From a virus: DNA of 64,000 nucleotides. The notes beneath the pieces are model-generated. The model had not been told where the DNA came from and searched no databases. It worked only from the letters and a program-made list of their open reading frames with translations. The position numbers and the translations under genes are program-made. Where the stretch lies: positions 1 through 64,000 of IMG/VR virus record IMGVR_UViG_3300043775_002437; one strand, 5' to 3'. This document shows positions 18,278-27,337 of the stretch, in pieces; within the stretch, counting starts at the first letter, position 1, and every line of letters begins with the position of its first letter.

Positions 18278-18472
18278 ATGAGTGAAGAAAATAAAAATAA
18301 AGATTTAGATGATAAAACAAACAATGAAATTTTGTTTGAAGTTAAACAAATGGAAGCTGATTACGAGTCTTTGAAATTAAAGATGTTAAAAGATTTTGAT
18401 GAATTAGTTGAGATTGAAAATCGTTTTAATTATGCAAATGTTTTATTATTAAAAAGATTAAAAAAAGATTAG
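18278..18472 (+). CDS. Small coiled-coil protein
   Basis: 64 residues, almost entirely charged helix (NEILFEVKQMEADYESLKLKM). It sits 12 bases after one structural gene and one base before the gp5-like gene. It may be a chaperone or linker in baseplate assembly; no family recognised. Confidence 0.55.
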   Translation: MSEENKNKDLDDKTNNEILFEVKQMEADYESLKLKMLKDFDELVEIENRFNYANVLLLKRLKKD

Positions 18473-18473
18473 A

Positions 18474-19490
18474 ATGTATTTTATAGGTAAATTTAATGTC
18501 ACAGATAAAAACATATTTCAAAAGAATATTTTTAAGATAGCTCAAATTGCTATCGTTAAAGGAATTTATGATGAATATGGTTTTGGGAGAATACAAGTAG
18601 ATATACCAGCAACACCATCTGTTGGTGGTACTGGAGTTAAACTAGACGCTAAAGGTAACAGAATATGGACAACAGCTATTCCATTATTACCAAAACATTT
18701 ATCAGTTATTCCTAAAGTAGATGAAGCAGTGCTTGTTTTCACATTTGAAGGTGCAATGACCCAAGATGTTTATTATATAGGACCAATAATTTCATCATTA
18801 GATAAATTAAGAAAAGATGAAGGGTCCATATCTGCTAGACGAATGTTTTCATATGGGACGGGTAAGATAGACCCACCAGTTACTAGTATAAAAACAAACA
18901 ATAACATTATACCAAGTTTAAAAGGTGTTTTTGCTGACCCAGAAGATGTCACTATTCAAGGTAGATACAACACAGATATCATACAAAAAGAAAACGAAAT
19001 ATTAATAAGAGCTGGTAAATTTGTGAGTTCAAAAAAAGGTGAAAACAATAATCCTTATGATTTTAAATTTAATTTGGCAACACAAGGGTTCATACAAATA
19101 AAAAATAATTTTAATTTTTCAAAAGATAAAAAAATGACCACGTTAGGTACAGTCACTAATATTGTGTCAAATAAAATAAATTTATTAACATACGGTGGCA
19201 GCCCAAATGTCATTTTAAATCAAGATGATTTATTGTCTAAAGACCAAATAAATAATTTAATGAGTGATGACCGTAATATAGCTGCACACCCAATACCATT
19301 TGGTGATATTTTATTAGACATGTTAAAACTGTTAAAAAGCGGTATTGTTTCACACGTACACAGTACTCATGGTAAAAAAGCCGAAGACATACAAGCGGAA
19401 GGTAACCAAGTAGGTGTTATGGAAACATTTGAACAAGAATTTGGTAAACTAGAAAAAATATTGTTATCTAAAAACATTCGTATTAATTAA
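18474..19490 (+). CDS. Baseplate hub/spike OB-fold protein, T4 gp5-like
   Basis: 338 residues. The region FGRIQVDIPATPS through TTAIPLLPKHLSVIPKVDEAVLVFTFEG is the OB-fold of gp5 and VgrG-type proteins, with the P-x-V-D-E-x-V-x-V signature. Unlike T4 gp5, no lysozyme domain is visible. The C-terminal part has HPIPFGDILLDMLKLLKSG and ends in a helical stretch. It probably seats the tail spike at the tube end. Confidence 0.7.
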   Translation: MYFIGKFNVTDKNIFQKNIFKIAQIAIVKGIYDEYGFGRIQVDIPATPSVGGTGVKLDAKGNRIWTTAIPLLPKHLSVIPKVDEAVLVFTFEGAMTQDVYYIGPIISSLDKLRKDEGSISARRMFSYGTGKIDPPVTSIKTNNNIIPSLKGVFADPEDVTIQGRYNTDIIQKENEILIRAGKFVSSKKGENNNPYDFKFNLATQGFIQIKNNFNFSKDKKMTTLGTVTNIVSNKINLLTYGGSPNVILNQDDLLSKDQINNLMSDDRNIAAHPIPFGDILLDMLKLLKSGIVSHVHSTHGKKAEDIQAEGNQVGVMETFEQEFGKLEKILLSKNIRIN

Positions 19491-19499
19491 TATTTTAAG

Positions 19500-19509
19500 A
19501 TATTTATTA
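19500..19509 (+). promoter_or_regulatory. Late-type promoter box (ATATTTATTA)
   Basis: One mismatch to the core motif, ending 11 bases before the ATG at 19521. It has the same spacing as the phoH box. Confidence 0.55.
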
Positions 19510-19520
19510 ATAAAAAACAA

Positions 19521-20924
19521 ATGGTAATACGCACATATTTTGACAAAAGCAATACTATAATTAGTAACTCTAATGTTAATACTGGTTTGAACCCAGTAAC
19601 TGAATTATTTTATGGTGGGGCATTAACTCAACAAAAATACACTAGATTCTTATTTCACTTTGATGAAGCAAGGTTAAAAAATTTTTATACTGGTGGTACT
19701 TTTACTGAATTATCAAATCTAAAACACACATTAAGAATGACCAATACTGGTTCGTTTGATAAAGATTTATTAAATACTGGTATGGGCTCAAAAGATAGGA
19801 CTACATCTTTTGATTTAATTCTTTTTAAAATCAACCAAGATTGGGATAATGGTGTTGGTTATGATTATGAAATACCTATATTACTTACTGGTGATTACGG
19901 TTACAGTACAAATCCATCTAATTGGATAAGACCAAAAATAGGTTACGATTGGGTTGGTGGTGCTGGTGTTTATTCTGGTTCACCAAGTGCTATTACTGTC
20001 ACTTACCAACATTTTGATAAAGGTAATGAAAACATTGAAATGGATGTTACTGATTATGTTAATGGTGTTTTAACTGGTAACACAAACTATGGTTTAGGTA
20101 TAGCATTTGCATACCCATTTGAATTATTAAATACTAGCCAATACCAATATGTTGGTTTTTTCACAAACAACACACAAACATTCTATGAACCATTTATTGA
20201 AACCGTTTATACTAATTATATAAATGATGATAGAACAGATTTTTATACTGACAAACCAAATAAATTATATTTATATGTTAATGTAAATGGTAACCCAACT
20301 AACTTAGATTCAAAACCTAGTGTTAATGTTTATAATGATAATGATATATTATTTTCAGCTTACACATCAAACAAAGTTAAACATGTAACCAAAGGTGTTT
20401 ATTCAATTGATATAATTGTACCATCAAGTTATGGTGATTGTGTTATGTTTAATGATGTTTGGACTGGTATAACAATTAATGGCGTTACTAGACCTAATAT
20501 TTCTTTAGATTTTGTATTAAAAGATTCAATGGATTATTATAACATTGGCGACAATAGTTTTTTACCTAAAAAGACAGCTATTACTGTTAGTGGTATTCAA
20601 AACAAAGAAAGAATCAAACGTGGTGACATTAGAAAGGTTATAGTATCAGCTAGAATACCTTATACAGTTGAACAATCACAAAAAATAGACGATATTAAAT
20701 ATAGAATATTTGTTTCTGAAGGTGCTGCTGAATTAACCGTTATTGATTTCCAACCAATAGAAAAAACAAATAATCATTACTATTTCTTATTAGATACTGC
20801 TAGTTTAATTCCAAATACTTATTACTTAGACGTGTTAGTTACATCTAATCTAGAAACTACAACTATTAAAAATGCAATTCAATTTGACGTAGTTAATCAA
20901 TCAGATTTAAGAAAAGGACAATAA
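19521..20924 (+). CDS. Beta-rich tail/baseplate protein with DNRLRE-like domain
   Basis: 467 residues, predominantly beta. The N-terminal half contains RFLFHFDEARLKNF and MDVTDYVNGVLTGNTNYGLGIAF, a pattern seen in DNRLRE-type carbohydrate-associated domains. Later segments look like repeated Ig-like sandwiches. It may contact host glycans or form part of the baseplate periphery. It is followed one base later by a small tagged protein. Confidence 0.5.
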   Translation: MVIRTYFDKSNTIISNSNVNTGLNPVTELFYGGALTQQKYTRFLFHFDEARLKNFYTGGTFTELSNLKHTLRMTNTGSFDKDLLNTGMGSKDRTTSFDLILFKINQDWDNGVGYDYEIPILLTGDYGYSTNPSNWIRPKIGYDWVGGAGVYSGSPSAITVTYQHFDKGNENIEMDVTDYVNGVLTGNTNYGLGIAFAYPFELLNTSQYQYVGFFTNNTQTFYEPFIETVYTNYINDDRTDFYTDKPNKLYLYVNVNGNPTNLDSKPSVNVYNDNDILFSAYTSNKVKHVTKGVYSIDIIVPSSYGDCVMFNDVWTGITINGVTRPNISLDFVLKDSMDYYNIGDNSFLPKKTAITVSGIQNKERIKRGDIRKVIVSARIPYTVEQSQKIDDIKYRIFVSEGAAELTVIDFQPIEKTNNHYYFLLDTASLIPNTYYLDVLVTSNLETTTIKNAIQFDVVNQSDLRKGQ

Positions 20925-20925
20925 T

Positions 20926-21252
20926 ATGAAAAGTTTTATAAAAAAAAGAATTAGAGAACAAATTAGTTTAGATGAAAAAAATTTAAATTATTCTAATGTT
21001 TGTAAAAAAATGACTATTAATTCTTTTGAAGAAGCCTTTAATAATGTTGAAGAAGCCTTAAAAAACGTTGATAGAATAACTAGGTATAAGATTATGCGAA
21101 AAATTTATACACCTTTACATAATTTAAAACATGAGCAAGATTTAATAGCTAATGAAGTTAAAGAAAAAGGTATGTCTGGTGATTCAATTCCAGATGAAGC
21201 TGACACATATTGGCACCAAATACAAAATATATTTTGTAAAGGTATTTACTAA
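20926..21252 (+). CDS. Small protein with candidate capsid-targeting tag
   Basis: 108 residues. The N-terminus KSFIKKRIREQI is a basic amphipathic helix ending in I-R-E (residues 9-11), the same form as tags on other proteins in this window and matching the T4 prohead-protease site (L/I)-x-E. The body is helical (NVEEALKNVDRITRYKIMRKI). No enzyme motif is seen. Function unknown. Confidence 0.55.
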   Translation: MKSFIKKRIREQISLDEKNLNYSNVCKKMTINSFEEAFNNVEEALKNVDRITRYKIMRKIYTPLHNLKHEQDLIANEVKEKGMSGDSIPDEADTYWHQIQNIFCKGIY

Positions 21253-21267
21253 AAACATTTTTTCACT

Positions 21268-21277
21268 ATATTTATAA
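21268..21277 (+). promoter_or_regulatory. Late-type promoter box ATATTTATAA
   Basis: Perfect core motif. The predicted transcript start falls within the next 5-10 bases, that is at the left arm of the inverted repeat that opens the structured leader. Confidence 0.6.
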
Positions 21278-21378
21278 ATGTGTTAACTCACGTATTGGTC
21301 CCGACCAGAAATGGTTTAGAGCTGTCAAGGCAGCAAAGGTATCGGTACAATAATAACAAAAATTAAAAGTTAATTAAA
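21278..21378 (+). promoter_or_regulatory. Structured leader of the zinc-ribbon virion gene
   Basis: About 100 bases, richer in G and C than their surroundings. It begins with ATGTGTTAACTC (21278-21289), the exact reverse complement of GAGTTAACACAT at 22260-22271 beyond the gene. It then holds a TGGT-CCCG-ACCA hairpin and a GCTG-TCAAGG-CAGC hairpin. No open frame crosses it. It could control translation or mRNA stability of a heavily expressed gene. Confidence 0.5.
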
Positions 21379-22248
21379 ATGTATTTAAATTATTCTGCGG
21401 CACAATCTGTGCCTACAGCTAATATTGCTGTGAACAAATCAAGACTTAAAGTCTACAACAATACGGGCGATATGCCAACGTATTATCTACAAAAGGGACA
21501 AGAGTTCCAAATCGAATTATTTAATCCAACAACGGATGTTATTCTGGCTAAAATCATACTTAATGGTAATCCTATTTCACAAGGTGGTTTGGTATTGAAC
21601 CCTGGCCAAAGAGTATTCTTAGACAGATACTTAGATGTTGCTAAAAAATTCTTATTTGATACTTATGAAGTTTCAAATACTGAAGAAGTTAAAAAAGCAA
21701 TCGAAAAGAATGGTGATTTCAAAGTAGAATTCTACAGAGAAAGAGTTCCTAATTACTTAAACACACTAGCAATAAATAGTAATACTGCTAGAGGTTTTGG
21801 TGGAACTATAAACAATACAACAATTGGTGGGTATGCTTCATCTATACCTAACGGTAGCGTTAATATTACAAACACATCTGGTCATATTGGGTCTACTGCG
21901 TTATATACTTCTTCAGTTAGTAATAGTGTACCAACACTTGATTCAATGAATGATATGTTATCAATGGACGCACCAAAAGAAGCTAATCCAACTAGAACGC
22001 TAAAGAGTCGTTCTAAGAGCATAGAAACTGGTAGAGTAGAGCAAGGTTCAGTTTCTGACCAAAAGGTTGTTACAGTGGATAAAAAGTTTGAATACTGGGC
22101 TTTTCACACTATTGAATGTAAAATGTTACCAGTGTCACAAAAAATAAACACAGTTGAAGATATCAATGTAAAAGTATACTGCACAAACTGTGGTGCTAAA
22201 TTAGGAAAAGGACACAAGTTTTGTGGTCAATGCGGCACAAAAGCATAA
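21379..22248 (+). CDS. Virion-type protein with C-terminal zinc ribbon
   Basis: 289 residues. The N-terminal half is a beta-rich domain (TYYLQKGQEFQIELFNPT, GGLVLNPGQRVFLDRYLD). A Ser/Asn/Thr-rich linker covers residues 130-200. The end is a rubredoxin-like zinc ribbon CTNCGAKLGKGHKFCGQCG with four cysteines. It has its own perfect late promoter box, a long structured leader and a strong terminator. This isolated unit suggests high, separately controlled expression, perhaps of a capsid decoration or fibre-type protein. The family is not identified. Confidence 0.6.
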   Translation: MYLNYSAAQSVPTANIAVNKSRLKVYNNTGDMPTYYLQKGQEFQIELFNPTTDVILAKIILNGNPISQGGLVLNPGQRVFLDRYLDVAKKFLFDTYEVSNTEEVKKAIEKNGDFKVEFYRERVPNYLNTLAINSNTARGFGGTINNTTIGGYASSIPNGSVNITNTSGHIGSTALYTSSVSNSVPTLDSMNDMLSMDAPKEANPTRTLKSRSKSIETGRVEQGSVSDQKVVTVDKKFEYWAFHTIECKMLPVSQKINTVEDINVKVYCTNCGAKLGKGHKFCGQCGTKA

Positions 22249-22259
22249 AATAAATTAAC

Positions 22260-22271
22260 GAGTTAACACAT
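22260..22271. repeat. Right arm of 12-bp inverted repeat flanking the zinc-ribbon gene
   Basis: GAGTTAACACAT pairs perfectly with ATGTGTTAACTC at 21278-21289. The arms lie just inside the predicted transcript ends, between the stop codon and the terminator hairpin. Confidence 0.6.
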
Positions 22272-22277
22272 AAATTA

Positions 22278-22307
22278 AAACCGAGGATTTGCATCTTCGG
22301 TTTTTTT
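22278..22307 (+). terminator. Rho-independent terminator
   Basis: An 11-bp stem (AAACCGAGGAT with ATCTTCGGTTT, one G-U), loop TTGC, followed by seven T. It ends the zinc-ribbon transcript. Confidence 0.85.
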
Positions 22308-22334
22308 ATTGTACATTAGTTAAAAAATATTGTT

Positions 22335-22499
22335 ATGAAAAATATGAAATTAGAATTAGTAGAAGCAGCGTTAACTGACATTAAAAATTTAGTTAAAGAA
22401 AATCCAAATGATATGGATTTAGGTAAACGTGTTAGAAGTTACTTCCTTAATTTACCAGAAGTGGTTAAAGAATTTAAAGAAGAAATAGATAAACAATAA
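22335..22499 (+). CDS. Small hypothetical protein (54 residues)
   Basis: A 54-residue frame (MKNMKLELVEAALTDIKN...) with balanced charge, helical content and an A-rich start context. It lies between the terminator and the convergent minus-strand gene. Codon use matches the neighbours (LGKRVRSYFLNLPEVVKEF is a plausible folded core). No family recognised; it may be transcribed from the AT-rich stretch after the terminator. Confidence 0.6.
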   Translation: MKNMKLELVEAALTDIKNLVKENPNDMDLGKRVRSYFLNLPEVVKEFKEEIDKQ

Positions 22500-22528
22500 T
22501 TATTTCACTTAGTTTTATATTAATAAAA

Positions 22529-23227
22529 TTAACCGTATTTAACTTTTCCCATTACACATAATTGTAAAAATACGTCTGCGTCATCTGCATCAAACTGGCC
22601 ATTTAAAATTCTATAATGTATTTCACTATATTCATTTTTTAATAAATTAATAGCATCTAATATTTTATCAATATCAACATAACCCAAATAACCCTTTTCA
22701 TTCATATATTCATATCCATCATCAGAATCATCACCAATATTCTCATCTTTATCATAGAAATACATTTTACCTCCACCTAATAAAAATTTACTAATTGCTT
22801 TACTACCATGTACACCCATATGTTGAATATCATACTTAACATCTTTAGGTAGATGTTTAATATAATACCAATAATTAGAACCACCTTCTAATGCTGTTGT
22901 AAATAAGTTAATTAAATCTGTGCGTTCTAAAGGTTTAGTTTCAATATTTTTATTAGAATTACTATTAGAACTTCGTGCATGAAATTCAGCTTCTTCCTTA
23001 CTTGAAATTACTCGTCTTAATGTGGTTTCCCATGCGTCTAATGAGGCTTTATCGTAAATAGATAATTCACTTTTATTTTTAATATTAGCAATTAACTTTT
23101 TTAAAACATCTATTGTTTCTTCATCACTACTAGTAATCTCAACAATCAAACCCTTAGATACTAGATATCTTTGCTCAGCTAATAGATTAGCTTTTTGAAT
23201 ATTTTTGTCTTTATCAAATCTTCTCAT
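22529..23227 (-). CDS. Conserved phage protein of unknown function
   Basis: 232 residues. A charged helical N-terminus and serine/asparagine linker (SSNSNSNKN, near residue 88) lead to a C-terminal domain with TTALEGGSNYWYYI and ending DADDADVFLQLCVMGKVKYG. I recall this pair of motifs from many unrelated phages as a conserved domain without known role. It stands after the capsid gene but has its own promoter box and is separated from it by a terminator. Confidence 0.55.
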   Translation of the reverse strand: MRRFDKDKNIQKANLLAEQRYLVSKGLIVEITSSDEETIDVLKKLIANIKNKSELSIYDKASLDAWETTLRRVISSKEEAEFHARSSNSNSNKNIETKPLERTDLINLFTTALEGGSNYWYYIKHLPKDVKYDIQHMGVHGSKAISKFLLGGGKMYFYDKDENIGDDSDDGYEYMNEKGYLGYVDIDKILDAINLLKNEYSEIHYRILNGQFDADDADVFLQLCVMGKVKYG

Positions 23228-23240
23228 ATGTTATTTTTAT

Positions 23241-23250
23241 TAATAAATAT
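23241..23250 (-). promoter_or_regulatory. Late-type promoter box (ATATTTATTA on minus strand)
   Basis: 13 bases upstream of the start at 23227; one mismatch to the core motif, correct orientation. Confidence 0.5.
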
Positions 23251-23261
23251 TCCTATAAAAC

Positions 23262-23291
23262 AAAAAAGCTCCACATTTCTGTAGAGCTTTT
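23262..23291 (-). terminator. Terminator after the major capsid gene
   Basis: A 12-bp stem with one mismatch (AAAAGCTC-ACA against TGT-GAGCTTTT). On the minus strand it is followed by a T-run. It lies 22 bases past the capsid stop. Confidence 0.75.
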
Positions 23292-23312
23292 AAGTTTTAT
23301 GTTAAATTAAGA

Positions 23313-25139
23313 CTATCTTAATTCGTTAGGGTTGAATGTCATTACACCGTCAACTCTCAAGTGTCCGTAGAAACGATTGTTTACTACTTTCTTAGCGTAA
23401 CGTGTCATGATACCTTTCACTGGAGCAAAGTTGAAAGGGTTGTACATTGTTGGAGTTAATTGTAACGGCACGTATGGTGCGTAGATATAACCAGTGTCTA
23501 ACAATGATTTTCCTTTGTGACCAATGATGATAGAGTAAGCTGGTGCATAAGGGTCACGGTACACTTGGTAACGTCCGCTTAAAGAACCGATTCTTTCAAT
23601 ACCCATGTTGTATTGGTCTTGCTCTGGGTTAGCATCAGATACGTGGAAGTATTCTAAATCATCAAAGATTGCAGATATCTCAGAAGATACCACGATGAAG
23701 TTAGCACCACCTCTTAACGTAGATTTGTGGATTTGAGCAGAGATTTGGTTTAATTTAGTAATTAAAGTTTGGTTCCACTCTTTTTGAGTATATGGTGATG
23801 CAGCAGAAGAAGCTTTTCTCCATCCGTTGTAATCCCATCTTAATTGCCATGCAGCAGCTTTACGGATATCTCTCAAGATTTCACGGTCAATCTCAGCAGC
23901 AACTTGTTCAGATAACATTGCAGTTAACTCAGCTTCAGCATCGATGTTGTGGAATGCACTAACGTCTTGTGCTAACTCTGGAGACCAAGTAGCTCTTAAT
24001 TTTCTTTCTTCAACAGATACAACAACTTCATCTAATTTGAAAGATACTTCTCCCATTTCAGTTTCAAGTTCTAATGTTGCATACTCAGCCCAAGCAGCGT
24101 TGAATGTGAATGCAGATACAGTAGTTGCAGAAGCACCAACATAACCATCATAAGTAGCTGTACCAGCAGCAGCAGAACCAGCAGCAGTTGTTCCAACTGG
24201 GTGGCTTAAATCTAAAGCTAAGTATACAGTACCAGTAGCATCTGTAATTGATGTATAATCTACAATTCCTTTACCATATTTTTGAGTTACTAATCTGAAT
24301 GGTACAGATTTGTTAGTTGAAACAACAACGTTACCATCTTTATCGTAGATGTTAGCTGTAGTAACAACGTTTAATGAAGCTAAGAAAGACTCAGTATCCA
24401 TATCGTTACCGTCAGCACCAGTCATAACCGCTTTGTTAGTGTTGTTTGGTGAGAAACCAGAAACACCAACGATAATTTCTCTAACTGAACCATCAGTAGC
24501 AGTAGCTAAAGTACCAGCAGCAGCTAATCCAGAGAATTCACCATTAGCACCTAAAGATAATTTACTAACGTTAGTATGAGTTCTAATAGTTAAAGTACCT
24601 TTAGAGTTGTCAAATAAACCATCGTTATAGAAAATATCATATAAGTTTTTAGCTTCCATTACTGTAGCAACACATGTTCCAGCAGCTGGTAATACACATG
24701 ATGGCATACCAGTGTTTGCAAATGAAGTGTGAGCAGAGTACTGAGAGTTAGTGTAAGTATCAGTATCATAAGCAGAACCTTTATTACCAGCAGAATCAAC
24801 TCTTGAAGATGTTTGTGGAACAAAGAAGAACAATTTACCAATTGGCATGTTCATAGCTTGTACAGATACGATATCGTTAGCTAATAATTTAGAGAAAACT
24901 CTTCTTACGATAGGGAAAACTACAGTTTCGAAAGAACCAGAGTTTGTTGCTGTCGTAGTTTCAGTTAATAATGAAGACGCTTGGTTTTCATATAACTGAG
25001 CGATGTTTTCTTTTACGTGGCCTCTAAGACCCTCTAAGAATCCTAATGATTCCCATTTGTTTTGAGTTTCCAAACGGATAGCTTTCATGTGGTTTAATCC
25101 GATGTTACCTACTTGTCCAGATGTTAATAAATGTGACAT
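23313..25139 (-). CDS. Major capsid protein, T4 gp23-like
   Basis: 608 residues (T4 gp23 has 521). VVFPIVRRVFSKLLANDIVSVQAMNMPIGKLFFF aligns with the gp23 segment around its VRRAIPNLIAFDICGVQPMNSPTG. SSLLTE at residues 55-60 gives a likely prohead-protease cut after E60, close to the T4 cut after residue 65. A middle insert of about 100 residues, rich in A, T and G (around residues 260-350), looks like an added surface domain. Last gene of the head operon, followed by a terminator. Confidence 0.92.
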   Translation of the reverse strand: MSHLLTSGQVGNIGLNHMKAIRLETQNKWESLGFLEGLRGHVKENIAQLYENQASSLLTETTTATNSGSFETVVFPIVRRVFSKLLANDIVSVQAMNMPIGKLFFFVPQTSSRVDSAGNKGSAYDTDTYTNSQYSAHTSFANTGMPSCVLPAAGTCVATVMEAKNLYDIFYNDGLFDNSKGTLTIRTHTNVSKLSLGANGEFSGLAAAGTLATATDGSVREIIVGVSGFSPNNTNKAVMTGADGNDMDTESFLASLNVVTTANIYDKDGNVVVSTNKSVPFRLVTQKYGKGIVDYTSITDATGTVYLALDLSHPVGTTAAGSAAAGTATYDGYVGASATTVSAFTFNAAWAEYATLELETEMGEVSFKLDEVVVSVEERKLRATWSPELAQDVSAFHNIDAEAELTAMLSEQVAAEIDREILRDIRKAAAWQLRWDYNGWRKASSAASPYTQKEWNQTLITKLNQISAQIHKSTLRGGANFIVVSSEISAIFDDLEYFHVSDANPEQDQYNMGIERIGSLSGRYQVYRDPYAPAYSIIIGHKGKSLLDTGYIYAPYVPLQLTPTMYNPFNFAPVKGIMTRYAKKVVNNRFYGHLRVDGVMTFNPNELR

Positions 25140-25171
25140 AATTGTTTTTTATTTATTGTTATTTAATGTTA

Positions 25172-26443
25172 TTATCTTTTTTCAACTCTGTTGATTAAAT
25201 CTTTAATCCTTTGAGTTGAAGGGTCAACATAAGCAGTACTTTCATTTAATTGTTTTGAAGTACTTGTAGTTGATTCCTTTATTAATTTGTTTTCTAGCGA
25301 TTCAGTGATTGGTTTTCTTGTTTCCAATTCATTAGAAATCACTTTGTATAATTTTTTAGATTCTACTAAGTTACTTGCTTGGTCAAATCTTTTTAAAATA
25401 CTTTGTTTTTCAGCTTTAGTTGTTGAATGCTCAGTAAACAATCTTGTAATATAAGTCAAGTTTGAATTGAACACTACAGTCTCAACTAACTTTGTTCTAA
25501 ATTCTTTAAGAGCTGTTCTGAATTCTTGATTCTCAGTTTTTAATTTTTTAGCCTCAGTTAATAAGCTGTTATATTTTTTTGCTGTTTCAGAAACGATTTG
25601 TCTAGCTTTTTGAACTTCTTGTAAAGATTCCTTTTCAGATTCTGGTGCTAAAGTACGGCCACCGCTGTATTTTTTACCATGAGCATGAGCAAGAGCTTGA
25701 CTTTCATCTAATTCATCTTCTTCTTCAGAATCATCATTAGCAGCAATAAGGTTTGTTTCTTCCTCATCTTCTTCACCACCTTCTTCATCTTCTTCTTCTT
25801 CTTCAGAATCTTCATCGTCTAACTCAATGTTATATTCAGTGTCTTCTTCTTCTTCAGAATCATCACCACCAATAACTGTTAAATCTTCTTCATCAGAATC
25901 ATCACTAGCAAATTCATCAGAACCAAAATCTTCTTCGTCATTTTCAACATCTTTTAAAGAATCTAACTTAATGATATACTCACCTGGTTCAGTAATGTTA
26001 ATGTGAACTTCATCACCAACAATTTCAAAACCATCTTGAGATGTTATTTTCTTGTACATGTCAAAAATTTCTTCATCGCTACTTCCAACCATATTGGTTA
26101 CCTCTGGTGCCTCAACACCCATTTCTACTTCGTCTTCCATATTCATGTCTAGACCTTCTTCTTCATAGGCTTCAGTAACTTCTTTTTTCTCTTTAGCTTC
26201 TTCACCTTTTTCATGCTCAGCTTTTTCTTTTTCTTTCGATTCAGATTTTTCATGCTCAGCGTGAGATGCTTCTTCTAAAGTTTCTTCTTCATAAATCTCT
26301 TCATCTAAAGATTCTTTCACAACACTATCAATTTCTTCTTTCGCTACAGAACGAAGTATTTCTTTTGTGTTAGCATTAAGAGCGTTTTCGATATTTTTAA
26401 TATCTAATAATGCTTCTTCTAGTATTGATTTTTTTTCTGCCAT
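25172..26443 (-). CDS. Prohead core scaffold, T4 gp22-like
   Basis: 423 residues, extremely acidic from about residue 45 to 270 (long runs of E and D), then a basic-acidic coiled-coil C-terminus. Location between protease and capsid genes is exactly that of T4 gene 22. It contains several (L/I)-x-E sites (for example SLLTEAKK, KQLNESTA, KLIKESTT), as expected for a scaffold degraded by the prohead protease. A late promoter box precedes it. Confidence 0.85.
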   Translation of the reverse strand: MAEKKSILEEALLDIKNIENALNANTKEILRSVAKEEIDSVVKESLDEEIYEEETLEEASHAEHEKSESKEKEKAEHEKGEEAKEKKEVTEAYEEEGLDMNMEDEVEMGVEAPEVTNMVGSSDEEIFDMYKKITSQDGFEIVGDEVHINITEPGEYIIKLDSLKDVENDEEDFGSDEFASDDSDEEDLTVIGGDDSEEEEDTEYNIELDDEDSEEEEEDEEGGEEDEEETNLIAANDDSEEEDELDESQALAHAHGKKYSGGRTLAPESEKESLQEVQKARQIVSETAKKYNSLLTEAKKLKTENQEFRTALKEFRTKLVETVVFNSNLTYITRLFTEHSTTKAEKQSILKRFDQASNLVESKKLYKVISNELETRKPITESLENKLIKESTTSTSKQLNESTAYVDPSTQRIKDLINRVEKR

Positions 26444-26499
26444 TTTTAATATTTTTAATTTTAAAAATTAATTTAGTAATAAGATTTTACCTCATTTGT

Positions 26500-26509
26500 T
26501 TATAAATAT
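26500..26509 (-). promoter_or_regulatory. Late-type promoter box ATATTTATAA (minus strand)
   Basis: Perfect core motif 56 bases upstream of the scaffold start, in the gap after the protease gene. It would drive scaffold and capsid. Confidence 0.6.
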
Positions 26510-26550
26510 GTGTGTTAGTGCGAAAAAACCTTTTTTTCGCAAAAAAAAAA

Positions 26551-27273
26551 TTATTCAGATAAAAATTTATCTAAATCATCTATTAAGTTTTCTTTTAACA
26601 AAGGCTTGGTTTTTACTTCGTTCTCAACGTAAGGTTTTAATTCTTCTATTGACGTTCCCATCCATGAACCTGGTGTACTAGGTGCTGTTACAACGTCCCA
26701 ACAAATTATTTCAAAATCGTCTTGAACTATTTGCTCACCATTTTTACCTTCTTTAAGTGAACCAACGCCACGAGAAGAAACACCGATTTTAATTCTATTT
26801 CTTAACATGTTGGCAACATCATCACCTTTACATGATATAATTCCATAGTTAATAAAACCTGGGCTCATTATGATTTCCATCTTACCCATAAGAGTATGAC
26901 CTTCCCACCATGTTTCAATAATATTGTGTGAAATTCTATCACCAGCAATAATAGAACTTTCTGGGTGGTCTAATTCACCTACAGCTCTGCGTTCACGAAT
27001 TGCTTCTTGATAAAGTTTGTCTTGACTTTTTAGAACTACTTCTGGATAAACTCTACCATTTCTATTTAAGACACCGAATTTTTGTAATACGACATAAACG
27101 ATAAGAGGCTCTGCAATAACAACTTTGCCAGATTCTAATTTTTTGATTTCGTTAATGAAAGGATGGTTTCTAGGTTCATCTGGACTAATGTATCCAGCAT
27201 CGTGTTCAATTAGTCCACCCCAACCGCTTTCACCACGTTTTAATATTTTAAAGTCTTTATAATTTATATCCAT
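26551..27273 (-). CDS. Prohead maturation protease, T4 gp21-like
   Basis: 240 residues. GELDHPE (His103) and IGVSSRGVGS (Ser166/167) are the catalytic motifs of the S80-type prohead proteases. NRNGRVYPE near residue 70 is also typical. It cleaves scaffold and capsid after (L/I)-x-E in T4. It is placed immediately upstream of scaffold and capsid, as in T4. Confidence 0.88.
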   Translation of the reverse strand: MDINYKDFKILKRGESGWGGLIEHDAGYISPDEPRNHPFINEIKKLESGKVVIAEPLIVYVVLQKFGVLNRNGRVYPEVVLKSQDKLYQEAIRERRAVGELDHPESSIIAGDRISHNIIETWWEGHTLMGKMEIIMSPGFINYGIISCKGDDVANMLRNRIKIGVSSRGVGSLKEGKNGEQIVQDDFEIICWDVVTAPSTPGSWMGTSIEELKPYVENEVKTKPLLKENLIDDLDKFLSE

Positions 27274-27290
27274 AATTTAGTTGCTTATAG

Positions 27291-27300
27291 ATATAAATAT
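27291..27300 (-). promoter_or_regulatory. Late-type promoter box (ATATTTATAT, minus strand)
   Basis: 17 bases upstream of the protease start; one end mismatch to the core motif. Confidence 0.55.
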
Positions 27301-27315
27301 ATTCTATTAATAAAA

Positions 27316-27335
27316 AAAGCCCCAAACGGGGCTTT
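27316..27335 (-). terminator. Terminator after the 145-residue gene
   Basis: Stem AAAGCCCC with GGGGCTTT and a 4-base AAAC loop. On the minus strand it is followed by a T-rich stretch. Confidence 0.75.
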
Positions 27336-27337
27336 AT

